Source: Phytomonospora sp040655735 (GTDB lineage Bacteria; Actinomycetota; Actinomycetes; Mycobacteriales; Micromonosporaceae). Taken from it: DNA of 64,000 nucleotides. The stretch spans positions 310,001 through 374,000 of the forward strand of contig NZ_JBFAKK010000001.1 in the NCBI RefSeq assembly GCF_040655735.1. The letters are read 5' to 3'. Under the pieces are notes generated by a model that did no database searches, had not been told where the DNA came from, and saw only the letters and a program-made list of their open reading frames with translations. Both the position numbers and the translations under genes were made by a program. This document shows positions 17,407 through 25,450 of the stretch, piece by piece; position 1 is the stretch's first letter, and every line of letters begins with the position of its first letter.

Positions 17407-18378
17407 GTGCGCACACGGTTCCTGGCCGCCTTGGCCGCTCTCGCCTTAAGCACCGCCGCCCTCGCGGCCTGTGGTGACGGCGGTGACGCCGGCGGCTCCG
17501 GCAAGATCACCCTCGGTTTCGCCCAGGTCGGCGCCGAGAGCGCCTGGCGCACCGCCAACACCGCCTCCATCCAGGAGTCGGCCGCCGCGGCCGGCATCGA
17601 CCTGAAGTTCTCCGACGCCCAGCAGAAGCAGGAGAACCAGATCAAGGCGATCCGGTCCTTCATCCAGCAGCGCGTCGACGTCATCGCCTTCTCGCCGGTC
17701 GTCGAGTCCGGCTGGGACACCGTCCTCAAAGAGGCCAAGGACGCCAAGATCCCCGTCGTGCTGACCGACCGCGCCATCGACTCGGCCGACGAGTCGCTCT
17801 ACGTCACCTTCCTCGGCTCCGACTTCGTCGAGGAGGGCCGACGGGCCGCGAACTGGCTCGTCGAGGAGTACCGGGACGGCACCGACCCGGTCAACATCGT
17901 CGAACTGCAGGGCACCACCGGATCGGCGCCGGCCATCGACCGCCAGACCGGCTTCGCCGAGACCATCGCCGCCGACCCCAAGTTCAAGGTCATCGCCTCC
18001 CAGACCGGCGAGTTCACCCGCGCCAAGGGCAAGGAGGTCATGCAGGCCTTCCTGTCGGCCAACAAGGACATCGACGTGCTCTACGCCCACAACGACGACA
18101 TGGCCCTCGGTGCGATCCAGGCCATCGAGGAGGCCGGCCTCAAGCCCGGCGAGGACATCAAGATCATCTCTGTGGACGGTGTCAAGGACGCCTTCGTCGC
18201 CATGACCGAAGGGAAGATCAACGTCGTCGTCGAGTGCAATCCGCTCCTCGGGCCGCAGCTGATGGACGTCGTCAACAAGGTCGTCGCCGGCGAGCAGACC
18301 CCCAAGCGCATCCTCACCGAGGAAGGCGTCTTCACCGCCGACCAGGCCGCCGCCGAACTCCCCAACCGCAAGTACTGA
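17407..18378 (+). CDS. ytfQ: Galactofuranose/arabinofuranose-type ABC binding lipoprotein (YtfQ-like)
   Basis: This sugar-binding lipoprotein has 323 residues and starts at GTG after AAAGGAGAC. A signal sequence ends at the lipobox LAAC (Cys about residue 21). Sequences such as GFAQVGAESAWRTANT, DAQQKQENQIKAIRSFI, FSPVVESGWD and ALGAIQAIEEAG are the hallmarks of the YtfQ group. In Escherichia coli YtfQ binds furanose forms of galactose and arabinose. The same operon order (Q-R-T-yjfF) and a downstream GH51 arabinofuranosidase suggest that L-arabinofuranose or arabinofuranosides are the ligand here. Confidence 0.88.
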   Translation: MRTRFLAALAALALSTAALAACGDGGDAGGSGKITLGFAQVGAESAWRTANTASIQESAAAAGIDLKFSDAQQKQENQIKAIRSFIQQRVDVIAFSPVVESGWDTVLKEAKDAKIPVVLTDRAIDSADESLYVTFLGSDFVEEGRRAANWLVEEYRDGTDPVNIVELQGTTGSAPAIDRQTGFAETIAADPKFKVIASQTGEFTRAKGKEVMQAFLSANKDIDVLYAHNDDMALGAIQAIEEAGLKPGEDIKIISVDGVKDAFVAMTEGKINVVVECNPLLGPQLMDVVNKVVAGEQTPKRILTEEGVFTADQAAAELPNRKY

Positions 18379-18403
18379 ACGCCAGTTCCGAGAGGAGAAG
18401 GCG

Positions 18404-19930
18404 ATGCCGCCACTCGAACCCGTCCTGACCATGCGCAACATCACCAAGCGATTCGCCGCGGTCACCGCGCTCGACGGCGTCGACCTCCGCCTCTTCCCCG
18501 GCGAGGCGCACGCCCTCGTCGGGGAGAACGGCGCCGGCAAGTCCACCCTGATCAAGGTCCTCACCGGTATCCATCCGCACGACACCGGCGAGATCACCAT
18601 CGACGGTGAAGCGCTCACCGCCACGACGCCCGCGCAGGCGCAGGCCGCCGGCATCAGCACCGTGTACCAGGAGATCGACCTCTGCCCGAACCTCTCGGTC
18701 GCCGAGAACATCCACATCGGACGCGAACCCAGGCGCTTCGGCCTCGTCGACTTCGGCCGCATGCGCCGCCGCGCTCGCGAACTCACCGCCCGACTCGGCC
18801 TCGACATCGACGTCGCCGAACCCCTGTCGGCGTTCTCCCCGGCCGTGCAGCAGCTCGTCGCGATCGTGCGGGCCGTCGACCTGCGGGCCAGGGTCCTCAT
18901 CCTCGACGAGCCCACCTCCAGCCTCGACCGCGACGAGACGCGCCGGCTGTTCACCGTCATGCGCGCCCTCAAGGCCGAAGGCGTGGCGATCGCCTTCGTC
19001 ACCCACTTCATCGACCAGATCTACGAGATCTGCGAACGCGCGACCATCCTGCGCAACGGCCGCCTCGTCGGCGAGTACCCGACCGCCGAACTGTCGCACG
19101 TCGACCTCGTCACCCGCATGATCGGCAAGGAGCTGGCCGCCCTCGACGAGATCGGCGAGCGGCCCAAACCGAGCCCGGCCGCGCTGGAGCGCCGCCCGCC
19201 GCTGCTGCGCGCGGAGGCTCTCGGCCGCAGGAACGCCATCGCACCCTTCAACCTCTCGGTCCACGAGGGCGAGGTCCTCGGCCTCGCCGGGCTCCTCGGC
19301 TCCGGCCGCACGGAGATCGCCCGCCTGCTCTTCGGCGCCGACCGGGCGACCTCTGGCACCATCACCGTCGACGGCGAACCGGCGACCCCGCGCTCACCCC
19401 GCGCCGCCATCGCCCGCGGCCTCGCGTTCAGTCCCGAGAACCGCAAGACCGAGGGCCTGATCGCCGACCTGTCCATCGCCGACAACATCCTCCTCGCCCT
19501 CCAGGCCGCGCGCGGCTGGACCAGGCCCGTCCCCGCCGCCCGCCGTGATGCCCTCGTCGGCGAGTACATCCGCGCGCTGCGCATCACCCCCGCCGACCCC
19601 GACAGCCGCGTCGCCGACCTTTCCGGCGGCAACCAGCAGAAGGTCCTCCTCGCACGCTGGCTCATCACCCGGCCGAGGCTGCTGATCCTCGACGAGCCCA
19701 CCCGCGGCATCGACATCGGCGCCAAGGCGGAGATCCAGCGCCTCGTGGCGTCCCTGTCGGCCGAGGGCATGGCCGTGGTCTACATATCCGCCGAGCTTGA
19801 GGAGGTCCTGCGCGTGAGCCACGACATCGCCGTCGTCCGCGACCGCGAACTGATCCCCGACACCACCGGCGACGGCACGTACACCATGGACCGTCTCCTG
19901 GAGACCATCGCCGGGGGAGAACGCGCATGA
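18404..19930 (+). CDS. ytfR: Furanose ABC transporter ATPase (YtfR-like)
   Basis: This two-domain ATPase has 508 residues. The first Walker A is GENGAGKSTLIKVL (about residue 40). The first signature loop is altered (SAFSPAVQQLVAIVRAV instead of a canonical LSGGQ), but its Walker B (VLILDEPTSSLD) is normal. The second domain has GLLGSGRTEIARLLFG, LSGGNQQKVLLARW and LLILDEPTRGID. An AGAGGAG ribosome-binding site precedes the ATG at 18404, 25 bases after ytfQ with no hairpin between. It overlaps the next gene by ATGA. Confidence 0.9.
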   Translation: MPPLEPVLTMRNITKRFAAVTALDGVDLRLFPGEAHALVGENGAGKSTLIKVLTGIHPHDTGEITIDGEALTATTPAQAQAAGISTVYQEIDLCPNLSVAENIHIGREPRRFGLVDFGRMRRRARELTARLGLDIDVAEPLSAFSPAVQQLVAIVRAVDLRARVLILDEPTSSLDRDETRRLFTVMRALKAEGVAIAFVTHFIDQIYEICERATILRNGRLVGEYPTAELSHVDLVTRMIGKELAALDEIGERPKPSPAALERRPPLLRAEALGRRNAIAPFNLSVHEGEVLGLAGLLGSGRTEIARLLFGADRATSGTITVDGEPATPRSPRAAIARGLAFSPENRKTEGLIADLSIADNILLALQAARGWTRPVPAARRDALVGEYIRALRITPADPDSRVADLSGGNQQKVLLARWLITRPRLLILDEPTRGIDIGAKAEIQRLVASLSAEGMAVVYISAELEEVLRVSHDIAVVRDRELIPDTTGDGTYTMDRLLETIAGGERA

Positions 19931-20976
19931 ACCTGCTGCGCCACCGCCTCTTCTGGCCGGCCGCCGTCCTCCTCGTCCTCATCGGCGTCAACACCGCCGT
20001 CACACCCGGCTTCCTCGACATCCGCACGCAGGACGGTCACCTCTACGGCAGCCTCATCGACATCGTGCGCTTCGGCGCCCCGCTCATCCTGATCTCACTG
20101 GGCATGACCCTCGTCATCGCCACCGGCGGCATCGACCTCTCGGTCGGATCGGTCGTGGCCATCGCCGGGGCACTGGCCTGCCTGCGCATCACCGGCCAGT
20201 CCGACCAGGCCGAGACCCTCGGCGTCCTGGCCGCCGTCGGCGTCGCGCTCGCCCTGACGGCCGTCCTCGGCGCCTGGAACGGAGTGCTCGTCGCGCGTTT
20301 CGGGATCCAGCCGATCGTGGCGACCCTCATCCTCATGGTCGCCGGTCGCGGTGTCGCGCAGCTGATCACCGAAGGCCAGATCATCACCGTCAACAGCCCG
20401 CCCTACAAGCTCATCGGCGGCGGCTACTGGCTGTCGCTCCCCTTGTCGGTGATCATCGCGGCGGGCGTCTTCGCGCTCATCGCGCTCCTCACCCGGCGCA
20501 CGGCCCTGGGCATGCTGCTCGAAGCCGTCGGCGGCAACCCCACCGCCGCCCGCCTCACCGGCGTGCGCGCCCGAGGACTCGTCATCACCGTCTACGTCGT
20601 CTGCGCCCTGTGCGCCGGCGTCGCCGGCCTGATGATCAGCTCCAACGTCTCGGCGGCCGACGGCAACAACGCCGGCCTGTGGATCGAACTCGACGCCATC
20701 CTCGCCGTGGTCATCGGCGGCACCGCCCTGACCGGCGGCAGGTTCCACCTGACCGGCACCGTTCTGGGCGCACTGATCATCCAGACCCTCGCGACCACCA
20801 TCTACACCGTCGGCGTACCACCGCAGACGACCCTGCTGTTCAAGGCCGTCGTCGTCATGGCCGTGTGCCTCATCCAGTCCCCACGACTGCGCGCCCGCCT
20901 CCGCGGACGCCGCGCACCGCGGACCACGCCCGCGACGGCCGACCGCACCGAACCGAGCCTGGAGACGCCGGCATGA
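19927..20976 (+). CDS. ytfT: Furanose ABC transporter permease (YtfT-like)
   Basis: This is the first of two CUT2 permeases, 349 residues with about eight to ten hydrophobic segments. The family signature GGIDLSVGSVVAIAGAL lies near residue 65, and AVGGNPTAARLTGVR is the ATPase-contact loop. A 30-residue Arg/Pro/Thr-rich cytoplasmic tail ends the protein. It is coupled by ATGA to both the ATPase gene before it and the second permease after it. The two permeases would form a heterodimer, as in the enteric YtfT/YjfF system. Confidence 0.9.
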   Translation: MNLLRHRLFWPAAVLLVLIGVNTAVTPGFLDIRTQDGHLYGSLIDIVRFGAPLILISLGMTLVIATGGIDLSVGSVVAIAGALACLRITGQSDQAETLGVLAAVGVALALTAVLGAWNGVLVARFGIQPIVATLILMVAGRGVAQLITEGQIITVNSPPYKLIGGGYWLSLPLSVIIAAGVFALIALLTRRTALGMLLEAVGGNPTAARLTGVRARGLVITVYVVCALCAGVAGLMISSNVSAADGNNAGLWIELDAILAVVIGGTALTGGRFHLTGTVLGALIIQTLATTIYTVGVPPQTTLLFKAVVVMAVCLIQSPRLRARLRGRRAPRTTPATADRTEPSLETPA

Positions 20977-21962
20977 CCGCACTCGCCCCCGTCCTCACCG
21001 GCGTCCGCGGCGCCGGCCGCCGCTACCTGCCGGTCTTGGCGACCCTCGCGCTCCTCGCCGTCATGTACACCACCGGCGCCGTCCGCTACGAGGCCTTCGG
21101 GCACCCGCAGGTCCTCCTCAACCTCTTCATCGACAACGCCTTCCTCCTCGTCGTCGCCGTCGGGATGACCTTCGTCCTGCTCACCGGCGGGATCGACCTC
21201 TCGGTCGGGGCCATGCTCGCGCTGTCGACGATGATCTCCGCCTGGCTGGTCACCGTGCACGGCTGGCCACCGGCGCTGGTCATCCCGCTCGTCCTGGCCG
21301 TCGGCGCGCTCGCCGGCGCCGGCATGGGCGCGATCGTCCACTATTTCGAGGTTCAGCCGTTCATCGTCACCCTCGCCGGGATGTTCCTGGCCAGGGGCCT
21401 GTGCCACCTGATCAGCATCGACTCCATCTCGATCACCGACCCGGTCTACACCGACCTCGCCCAGACCCGCGTCTGGCTCGGCGAGGACCTGTTCGTCTCG
21501 GTGAGCATGCTCATCGCCCTGGCCGTGGTGGCCGTCGCCTTCGTCGTCTTGCACTACACGCGCTTCGGGCGCGGTGTGTACGCCGTCGGCGGCGGCGAGC
21601 AGCCCGCGCTGATGATGGGCCTGCCCGTGGCGCGGACCAAGATCGCCGTCTACGCCATCAGCGGACTGTGCTCCGCGCTCGGCGGCGTGCTGTTCACCTT
21701 CTACATGCTCTCCGGCTACAGCCTCCACGCCGTCGGCACCGAACTCGACGCGATCGCCGCCGTGGTCATCGGCGGGACCCTTCTGACCGGAGGATCGGGC
21801 TTCGTTCTCGGCACCGTCCTCGGCGTCCTGGTACTCGGTGTCATCCAGACGATCGTGAACTTCCAGGGCGACCTGAACTCCTGGTGGACCAAGATCGTGG
21901 TCGGCGCGCTGCTGCTGGCCTTCATCGTCCTCCAGCGCGCGATCGGGCGGCGCCGGACGTGA
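20973..21962 (+). CDS. yjfF: Furanose ABC transporter permease (YjfF-like)
   Basis: This is the second CUT2 permease, 329 residues. The signature GGIDLSVGAMLALSTM lies near residue 68, and AVGGGEQPALMMGLP is the cytoplasmic loop near residue 200. VGTELDAIAAVVIGGTLLTGG is typical of YjfF. It is the last gene of the coupled Q-R-T-F transporter set. The following DinB gene has its own promoter-like element 60 bases later. Confidence 0.9.
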   Translation: MTALAPVLTGVRGAGRRYLPVLATLALLAVMYTTGAVRYEAFGHPQVLLNLFIDNAFLLVVAVGMTFVLLTGGIDLSVGAMLALSTMISAWLVTVHGWPPALVIPLVLAVGALAGAGMGAIVHYFEVQPFIVTLAGMFLARGLCHLISIDSISITDPVYTDLAQTRVWLGEDLFVSVSMLIALAVVAVAFVVLHYTRFGRGVYAVGGGEQPALMMGLPVARTKIAVYAISGLCSALGGVLFTFYMLSGYSLHAVGTELDAIAAVVIGGTLLTGGSGFVLGTVLGVLVLGVIQTIVNFQGDLNSWWTKIVVGALLLAFIVLQRAIGRRRT

Positions 21963-22022
21963 GTGCCCGGCGAACGCGTCGAAGCCTCCACGCGAGCGCG
22001 CCGCACTGTCGGACGGCGACCC

Positions 22023-22034
22023 TAGACTCCCGCC
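22023..22034 (+). promoter_or_regulatory. TAGACT -10 box of a leaderless gene
   Basis: TAGACT (22023-22028) lies exactly six bases before the ATG at 22035 and no ribosome-binding site is present, as in actinobacterial leaderless transcripts. The same spacing occurs at 32312-32323. Confidence 0.55.
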
Positions 22035-22553
22035 ATGAGTTTCACCGCACCCCAGGTCCGGCGCGCGGAGCCACTGCAAGCGGGCGGCGAACGCGCCATG
22101 CTGGAGAGCTTCCTCGACTACCACCGCGACACGCTGCTGCACAAGTGCTCCGGCCTCGACACCGAGCAACTGCGGACGGCGCCGGTGCACGCGTCGAGCC
22201 TCCGCCTGCTCGGACTCGTCCGCCACCTCGCCGACGTCGAGCACTACTGGTTCGGTGTGGTCCTTCACCACGCCGCGGACCTCCCCTTCTACGGATCCGA
22301 GGACAATCCCCGCGTCGACCTCGACGAGGCCGAACACGCCGACCCCGCCGAAGCCTTCGACCGCTACCGCGCGGCCGTCGTATTCGCCCGCGAGACCGCC
22401 GACGGATACGCGCTCGACCACGTCTTCGAAGACCACGCAGGGCAGCCGACCAGCCTGCGCTGGATCTTCCTGCACATGATCGAGGAGTACGCCAGGCACA
22501 ACGGCCACGCCGACCTCCTCCGCGAGAGCATCGACGGGGTGACCGGGGAGTAG
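22035..22553 (+). CDS. DinB/DUF664 family protein (mycothiol-transferase-like fold)
   Basis: This four-helix-bundle protein has 172 residues. LVRHLADVEHYWFG (H64) and HMIEEYARHNGHADLLRE (H155, H158) supply the three-His metal site of the DinB/DUF664 fold. Actinobacterial members are thiol-dependent transferases or of unknown function. It probably has its own leaderless promoter, so its position between the importer genes and the arabinofuranosidase does not show that it works in sugar metabolism. Confidence 0.85.
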   Translation: MSFTAPQVRRAEPLQAGGERAMLESFLDYHRDTLLHKCSGLDTEQLRTAPVHASSLRLLGLVRHLADVEHYWFGVVLHHAADLPFYGSEDNPRVDLDEAEHADPAEAFDRYRAAVVFARETADGYALDHVFEDHAGQPTSLRWIFLHMIEEYARHNGHADLLRESIDGVTGE

Positions 22554-22634
22554 ACCTCGCCAAGGGGACCCGGCGCCGGTGCGGCCGAAGCGAACCGAGA
22601 CGATGCCGAACAACCCGCCAAGGAGGCCAACGCC

Positions 22635-24152
22635 ATGCCGGCACCCCACAACGCACGCCTCACCCTCGACCCCACCGCCCCGTCCGCCCCGGTCGACCCG
22701 CGCATCTTCGGCGCCTTCGTCGAACACCTCGGCCGCTGCGTCTACACCGGCGTCTACGAACCCGGCCACCCCACCGCCGACACCGACGGCCTGCGCACCG
22801 ACGTCCTCGACCTCATCCGCGAACTCGGGCCCACCATGCTGCGCTACCCCGGCGGCAACTTCGTCTCCGGCTACGACTGGGAGGACGGCGTCGGCCCGAA
22901 GGACGAACGCCCCCGCCGGCTCGACCTCGCCTGGCGCACCGTCGAGACCAACCAGTTCGGCCTCGGCGAGTTCATCCGCCTGTGCCGTGCCACCGGCACC
23001 GAGCCCATGATGGCCCTCAACCTGGGCACCAGGGGAGTCGCCGAGGCGATCGCGCTCGCCGAGTACTGCAACATCCCCGGCGGGACCGCCCGGTCCGAGC
23101 TGCGCCGGGCGCACGGCGACGCCGAACCCTACGGTATCGGTCTGTGGTGCCTGGGCAACGAGCTCGACGGTCCCTGGCAGATCGGGAACAAGACCGCCGA
23201 GGAGTACGGGCGGTTGGCCGACCAGACCGCCCGCGCGCTGAAGATGATCGATCCGGGCCTCGAACTGGTCGCCTGCGGCAGTTCGGGTCGGAGCATGCCC
23301 ACCTTCGGGCAGTGGGAGGCGACCGTCCTGGAGCACGCCTACGAGTCGGTGGAGTTCATTTCGGCGCACGCCTACTACGAGGAGACCGACGGTGACGTCG
23401 ACAGCTTCTTGGCCTCGGCGGCCGACATGGAGTCCTTCATCGCGGGCGCGGTCGCCACGGCCGACGCGGTCGGTGCGCGCCTGAAGAGCCGCAAGCGGAT
23501 CAACATCTCCTTCGACGAGTGGAACGTCTGGTACATGGGCCGCTGGCACGCCGAAGGCGTGCATGAGGAGCCGTGGCAGGTCGCGCCGCGTCAGCTGGAG
23601 GACGTCTACAGCGTCACCGACGCCGTGGTCGCCGGGAGTCTGCTGATCACCCTGCTGCGCAACGCCGAGCGGGTCACCGCCGCCTGTCTCGCCCAGCTGG
23701 TGAACGTGATCGCGCCGATCATGACCGAACCAGGCGGGCCCGCCTGGCGGCAGACCATCTTCCACCCGTTCGCCGAGGCGTCCCGGTACGGCCGCGGGCG
23801 CGTTCTGACGGTCAATGTGGACAGTCCCGAGCACGACACCGCCAAGCACGGCACCGTTGCGCTGCTGCACGCCACCGCCGTCGCCTGCGAGGACGGCTCG
23901 ACCTCCGTGTTCGCCGTCAACCGTGACACCGCGCGGCCGTTGACCTTGACCGTCGACCTTCGGGCCGGCGGACCGCACGGAGCGGTCACCTGCTCGACCC
24001 TTGCCGACCCCGATCGGCACGCGCGCAACACGATGGCCGAGCCGGACAGGGTCACGCCGCAGTCGAACAAGGACGTGCGCGTCGAGGCCGGCCGCGTCGA
24101 GGTGACGCTGCCGCCGCTGTCGTGGAACACGATCCGGATCGCCGCGGCCTGA
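22635..24152 (+). CDS. abfA: Alpha-L-arabinofuranosidase, GH51, cytoplasmic
   Basis: This retaining arabinofuranosidase of 505 residues removes L-arabinose from arabinoxylo- or arabino-oligosaccharides. The acid/base is E176 in WCLGNELDGPW and the nucleophile is E295 in ISFDEWNVWY. RIFGAFVEHLGRCVYTGVYEP and LRYPGGNFVSGYDWEDG mark family GH51. The C-terminal beta-sandwich carries DKDVRVE-like residues and ends LPPLSWNTIRIAAA. There is no signal peptide, so substrates must be imported, presumably by the upstream ytf-type system. AAGGAGG precedes the ATG. Its product feeds araA, araB and araD. Confidence 0.95.
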   Translation: MPAPHNARLTLDPTAPSAPVDPRIFGAFVEHLGRCVYTGVYEPGHPTADTDGLRTDVLDLIRELGPTMLRYPGGNFVSGYDWEDGVGPKDERPRRLDLAWRTVETNQFGLGEFIRLCRATGTEPMMALNLGTRGVAEAIALAEYCNIPGGTARSELRRAHGDAEPYGIGLWCLGNELDGPWQIGNKTAEEYGRLADQTARALKMIDPGLELVACGSSGRSMPTFGQWEATVLEHAYESVEFISAHAYYEETDGDVDSFLASAADMESFIAGAVATADAVGARLKSRKRINISFDEWNVWYMGRWHAEGVHEEPWQVAPRQLEDVYSVTDAVVAGSLLITLLRNAERVTAACLAQLVNVIAPIMTEPGGPAWRQTIFHPFAEASRYGRGRVLTVNVDSPEHDTAKHGTVALLHATAVACEDGSTSVFAVNRDTARPLTLTVDLRAGGPHGAVTCSTLADPDRHARNTMAEPDRVTPQSNKDVRVEAGRVEVTLPPLSWNTIRIAAA

Positions 24153-24158
24153 GGCGGG

Positions 24159-24190
24159 GGGAGGGGAGACCGGCGACGGCCTCCCCTCCC
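24159..24190. terminator. Bidirectional hairpin terminator
   Basis: GGGAGGGGAG (24159-24168) and CTCCCCTCCC (24181-24190) form a perfect 10-bp stem with a 12-base loop. It sits between the convergent abfA and dehydrogenase genes, 6 bases after the first stop and 2 before the second. Confidence 0.7.
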
Positions 24191-24192
24191 GA

Positions 24193-25161
24193 TCACGGTG
24201 TCAGCACGACCTTCCCGCGCGCGTGCTCGGTCTCGGTGCGGCCGATCTCCGCGGCGGTGTCGGCGAGCGCGGCGGTCTTCTCGATGAAGGGTTCGAGCCT
24301 GCCTTCGGCGATCAGGCCCGCGAGATGGGCGAGGTCGGCGTTGTCGCGGCCGGCGGCCAGCGGACGCAGCCGCTGCTTGACGAACGGGGAGGTCGCCAGC
24401 ATCCCGAGGACCCGGGGGAAGGGACCGGCGAAGCTGTCGGGGTTCCCGCCGACGGAGACGTAGGTTCCGCGTTCGGTGAGGACCCGCCGGATCGCGCTGA
24501 CGGAGTGGTTGCCCGCGATGTCGATGACGGCGTCGTAGCGCTCCTTGCCGAGGGTGAAGTCCTCGTGCGCGTAGTCGATGACGCGGTCGGCGCCCAGGGA
24601 GGCGACGAGTTCGGTGTTGCGCGTGCTGCACACCCCCGTGACCTCGCCGGCACCGAGCACTTTGGCCAGTTGCACGGTGAAGGTGCCGACCGATCCGGTG
24701 GCACCGTTGACGAGGACGCTGTGGCCGTCGGCGACTCCGGCGGCGCGCAGCGCCTGGAGCGCCGTCGACGCGCCGACGGGGAGCGTCGCGGCCCGCGCGA
24801 AGCCGACTCCGGGAGGGATGGCCACCAGGTGCTTCTGCGGTGTCGCGACGTACTCGGCGAAGCCCTTCTGGTCCACCTCGCCGAAGACCTCGTCACCGAC
24901 GGCGAAGGCGGTGACGTCCGGTCCGACGGCGGCGACCGTGCCGGCGACGGCCCGGCCGAGGATGAGCGTGCGCGGCCGCTTCAGGCCGACGGCGAGGCGG
25001 ATCAGCGTCGGCCGGCCGCGCATGAAGATGAGGTCGGCCTTGTTGAGGCAGGCCGCGGCGACCTTCACCAGGACCTTGTCGCCGTCGGCGACGGGATCGG
25101 CGACATCGGTGTAGCGGAGATGTTCGGGTGGTCCGTAGCGATCTTGGACGATGGCCTTCAC
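24193..25161 (-). CDS. NAD(P)-dependent alcohol dehydrogenase / quinone-oxidoreductase-like MDR protein
   Basis: This medium-chain reductase has 322 residues. I start it at a GTG (complement 25159-25161) preceded by AGGAG, giving the expected MKAIVQDRYGPPEHL N-terminus. GDEVFGEVDQKGFAEY and LPVGASTALQAL are typical, and the Rossmann motif is VNGATGSVGTFTVQLAKVLGA (about residues 145-165). The zinc-binding Cys/His set of classical alcohol dehydrogenases is absent, so it belongs with zinc-free quinone oxidoreductases. The physiological substrate is unknown. It is 290 bases downstream of the FAD monooxygenase gene. Confidence 0.85.
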   Translation of the reverse strand: MKAIVQDRYGPPEHLRYTDVADPVADGDKVLVKVAAACLNKADLIFMRGRPTLIRLAVGLKRPRTLILGRAVAGTVAAVGPDVTAFAVGDEVFGEVDQKGFAEYVATPQKHLVAIPPGVGFARAATLPVGASTALQALRAAGVADGHSVLVNGATGSVGTFTVQLAKVLGAGEVTGVCSTRNTELVASLGADRVIDYAHEDFTLGKERYDAVIDIAGNHSVSAIRRVLTERGTYVSVGGNPDSFAGPFPRVLGMLATSPFVKQRLRPLAAGRDNADLAHLAGLIAEGRLEPFIEKTAALADTAAEIGRTETEHARGKVVLTP

Positions 25162-25182
25162 GGGCACTCCTGTGTTGCTGTG

Positions 25183-25202
25183 GAACCGGCTGAAGCCGGT
25201 TC
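25183..25202. repeat. Palindrome in the leader of the MDR gene
   Basis: GAACCGGC and GCCGGTTC form perfect 8-base arms around TGAA, 22 bases upstream of the MDR start codon. It could be an operator or an mRNA hairpin. The rest of the 25162-25450 gap shows nothing recognisable. Confidence 0.45.
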
Positions 25203-25450
25203 TCCCCCCTGCCTCCACTGTGGGCGCGATGCGGCCCGCGTGACAGGAGCCGAACGGGCAGAGCGCCCGCGACCTGCCGGGCCTGAGTGCAGTGTTCCAT
25301 GGTCTTTCGCGCTGTCGGGGCGAATGGAACGAGAGCACGGCCCGACACCGGATCGAGATCACGCTGGAATGGGTGTCCTCATGGGGACTCGACACGCACC
25401 CCTGTGCCCCCGCCGTGCCCCGGACGGTCTGAGAGACCGCGCCGGCGGCA

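Noticed and set aside
20802..24020. Very long minus-strand open frame opposite ytfT, yjfF, dinB and abfA
   Set aside because: Its product is Asp/Gly/Arg/Gln-rich and without any motif. It is the mirror of GC-biased third positions in four well-supported plus-strand genes.
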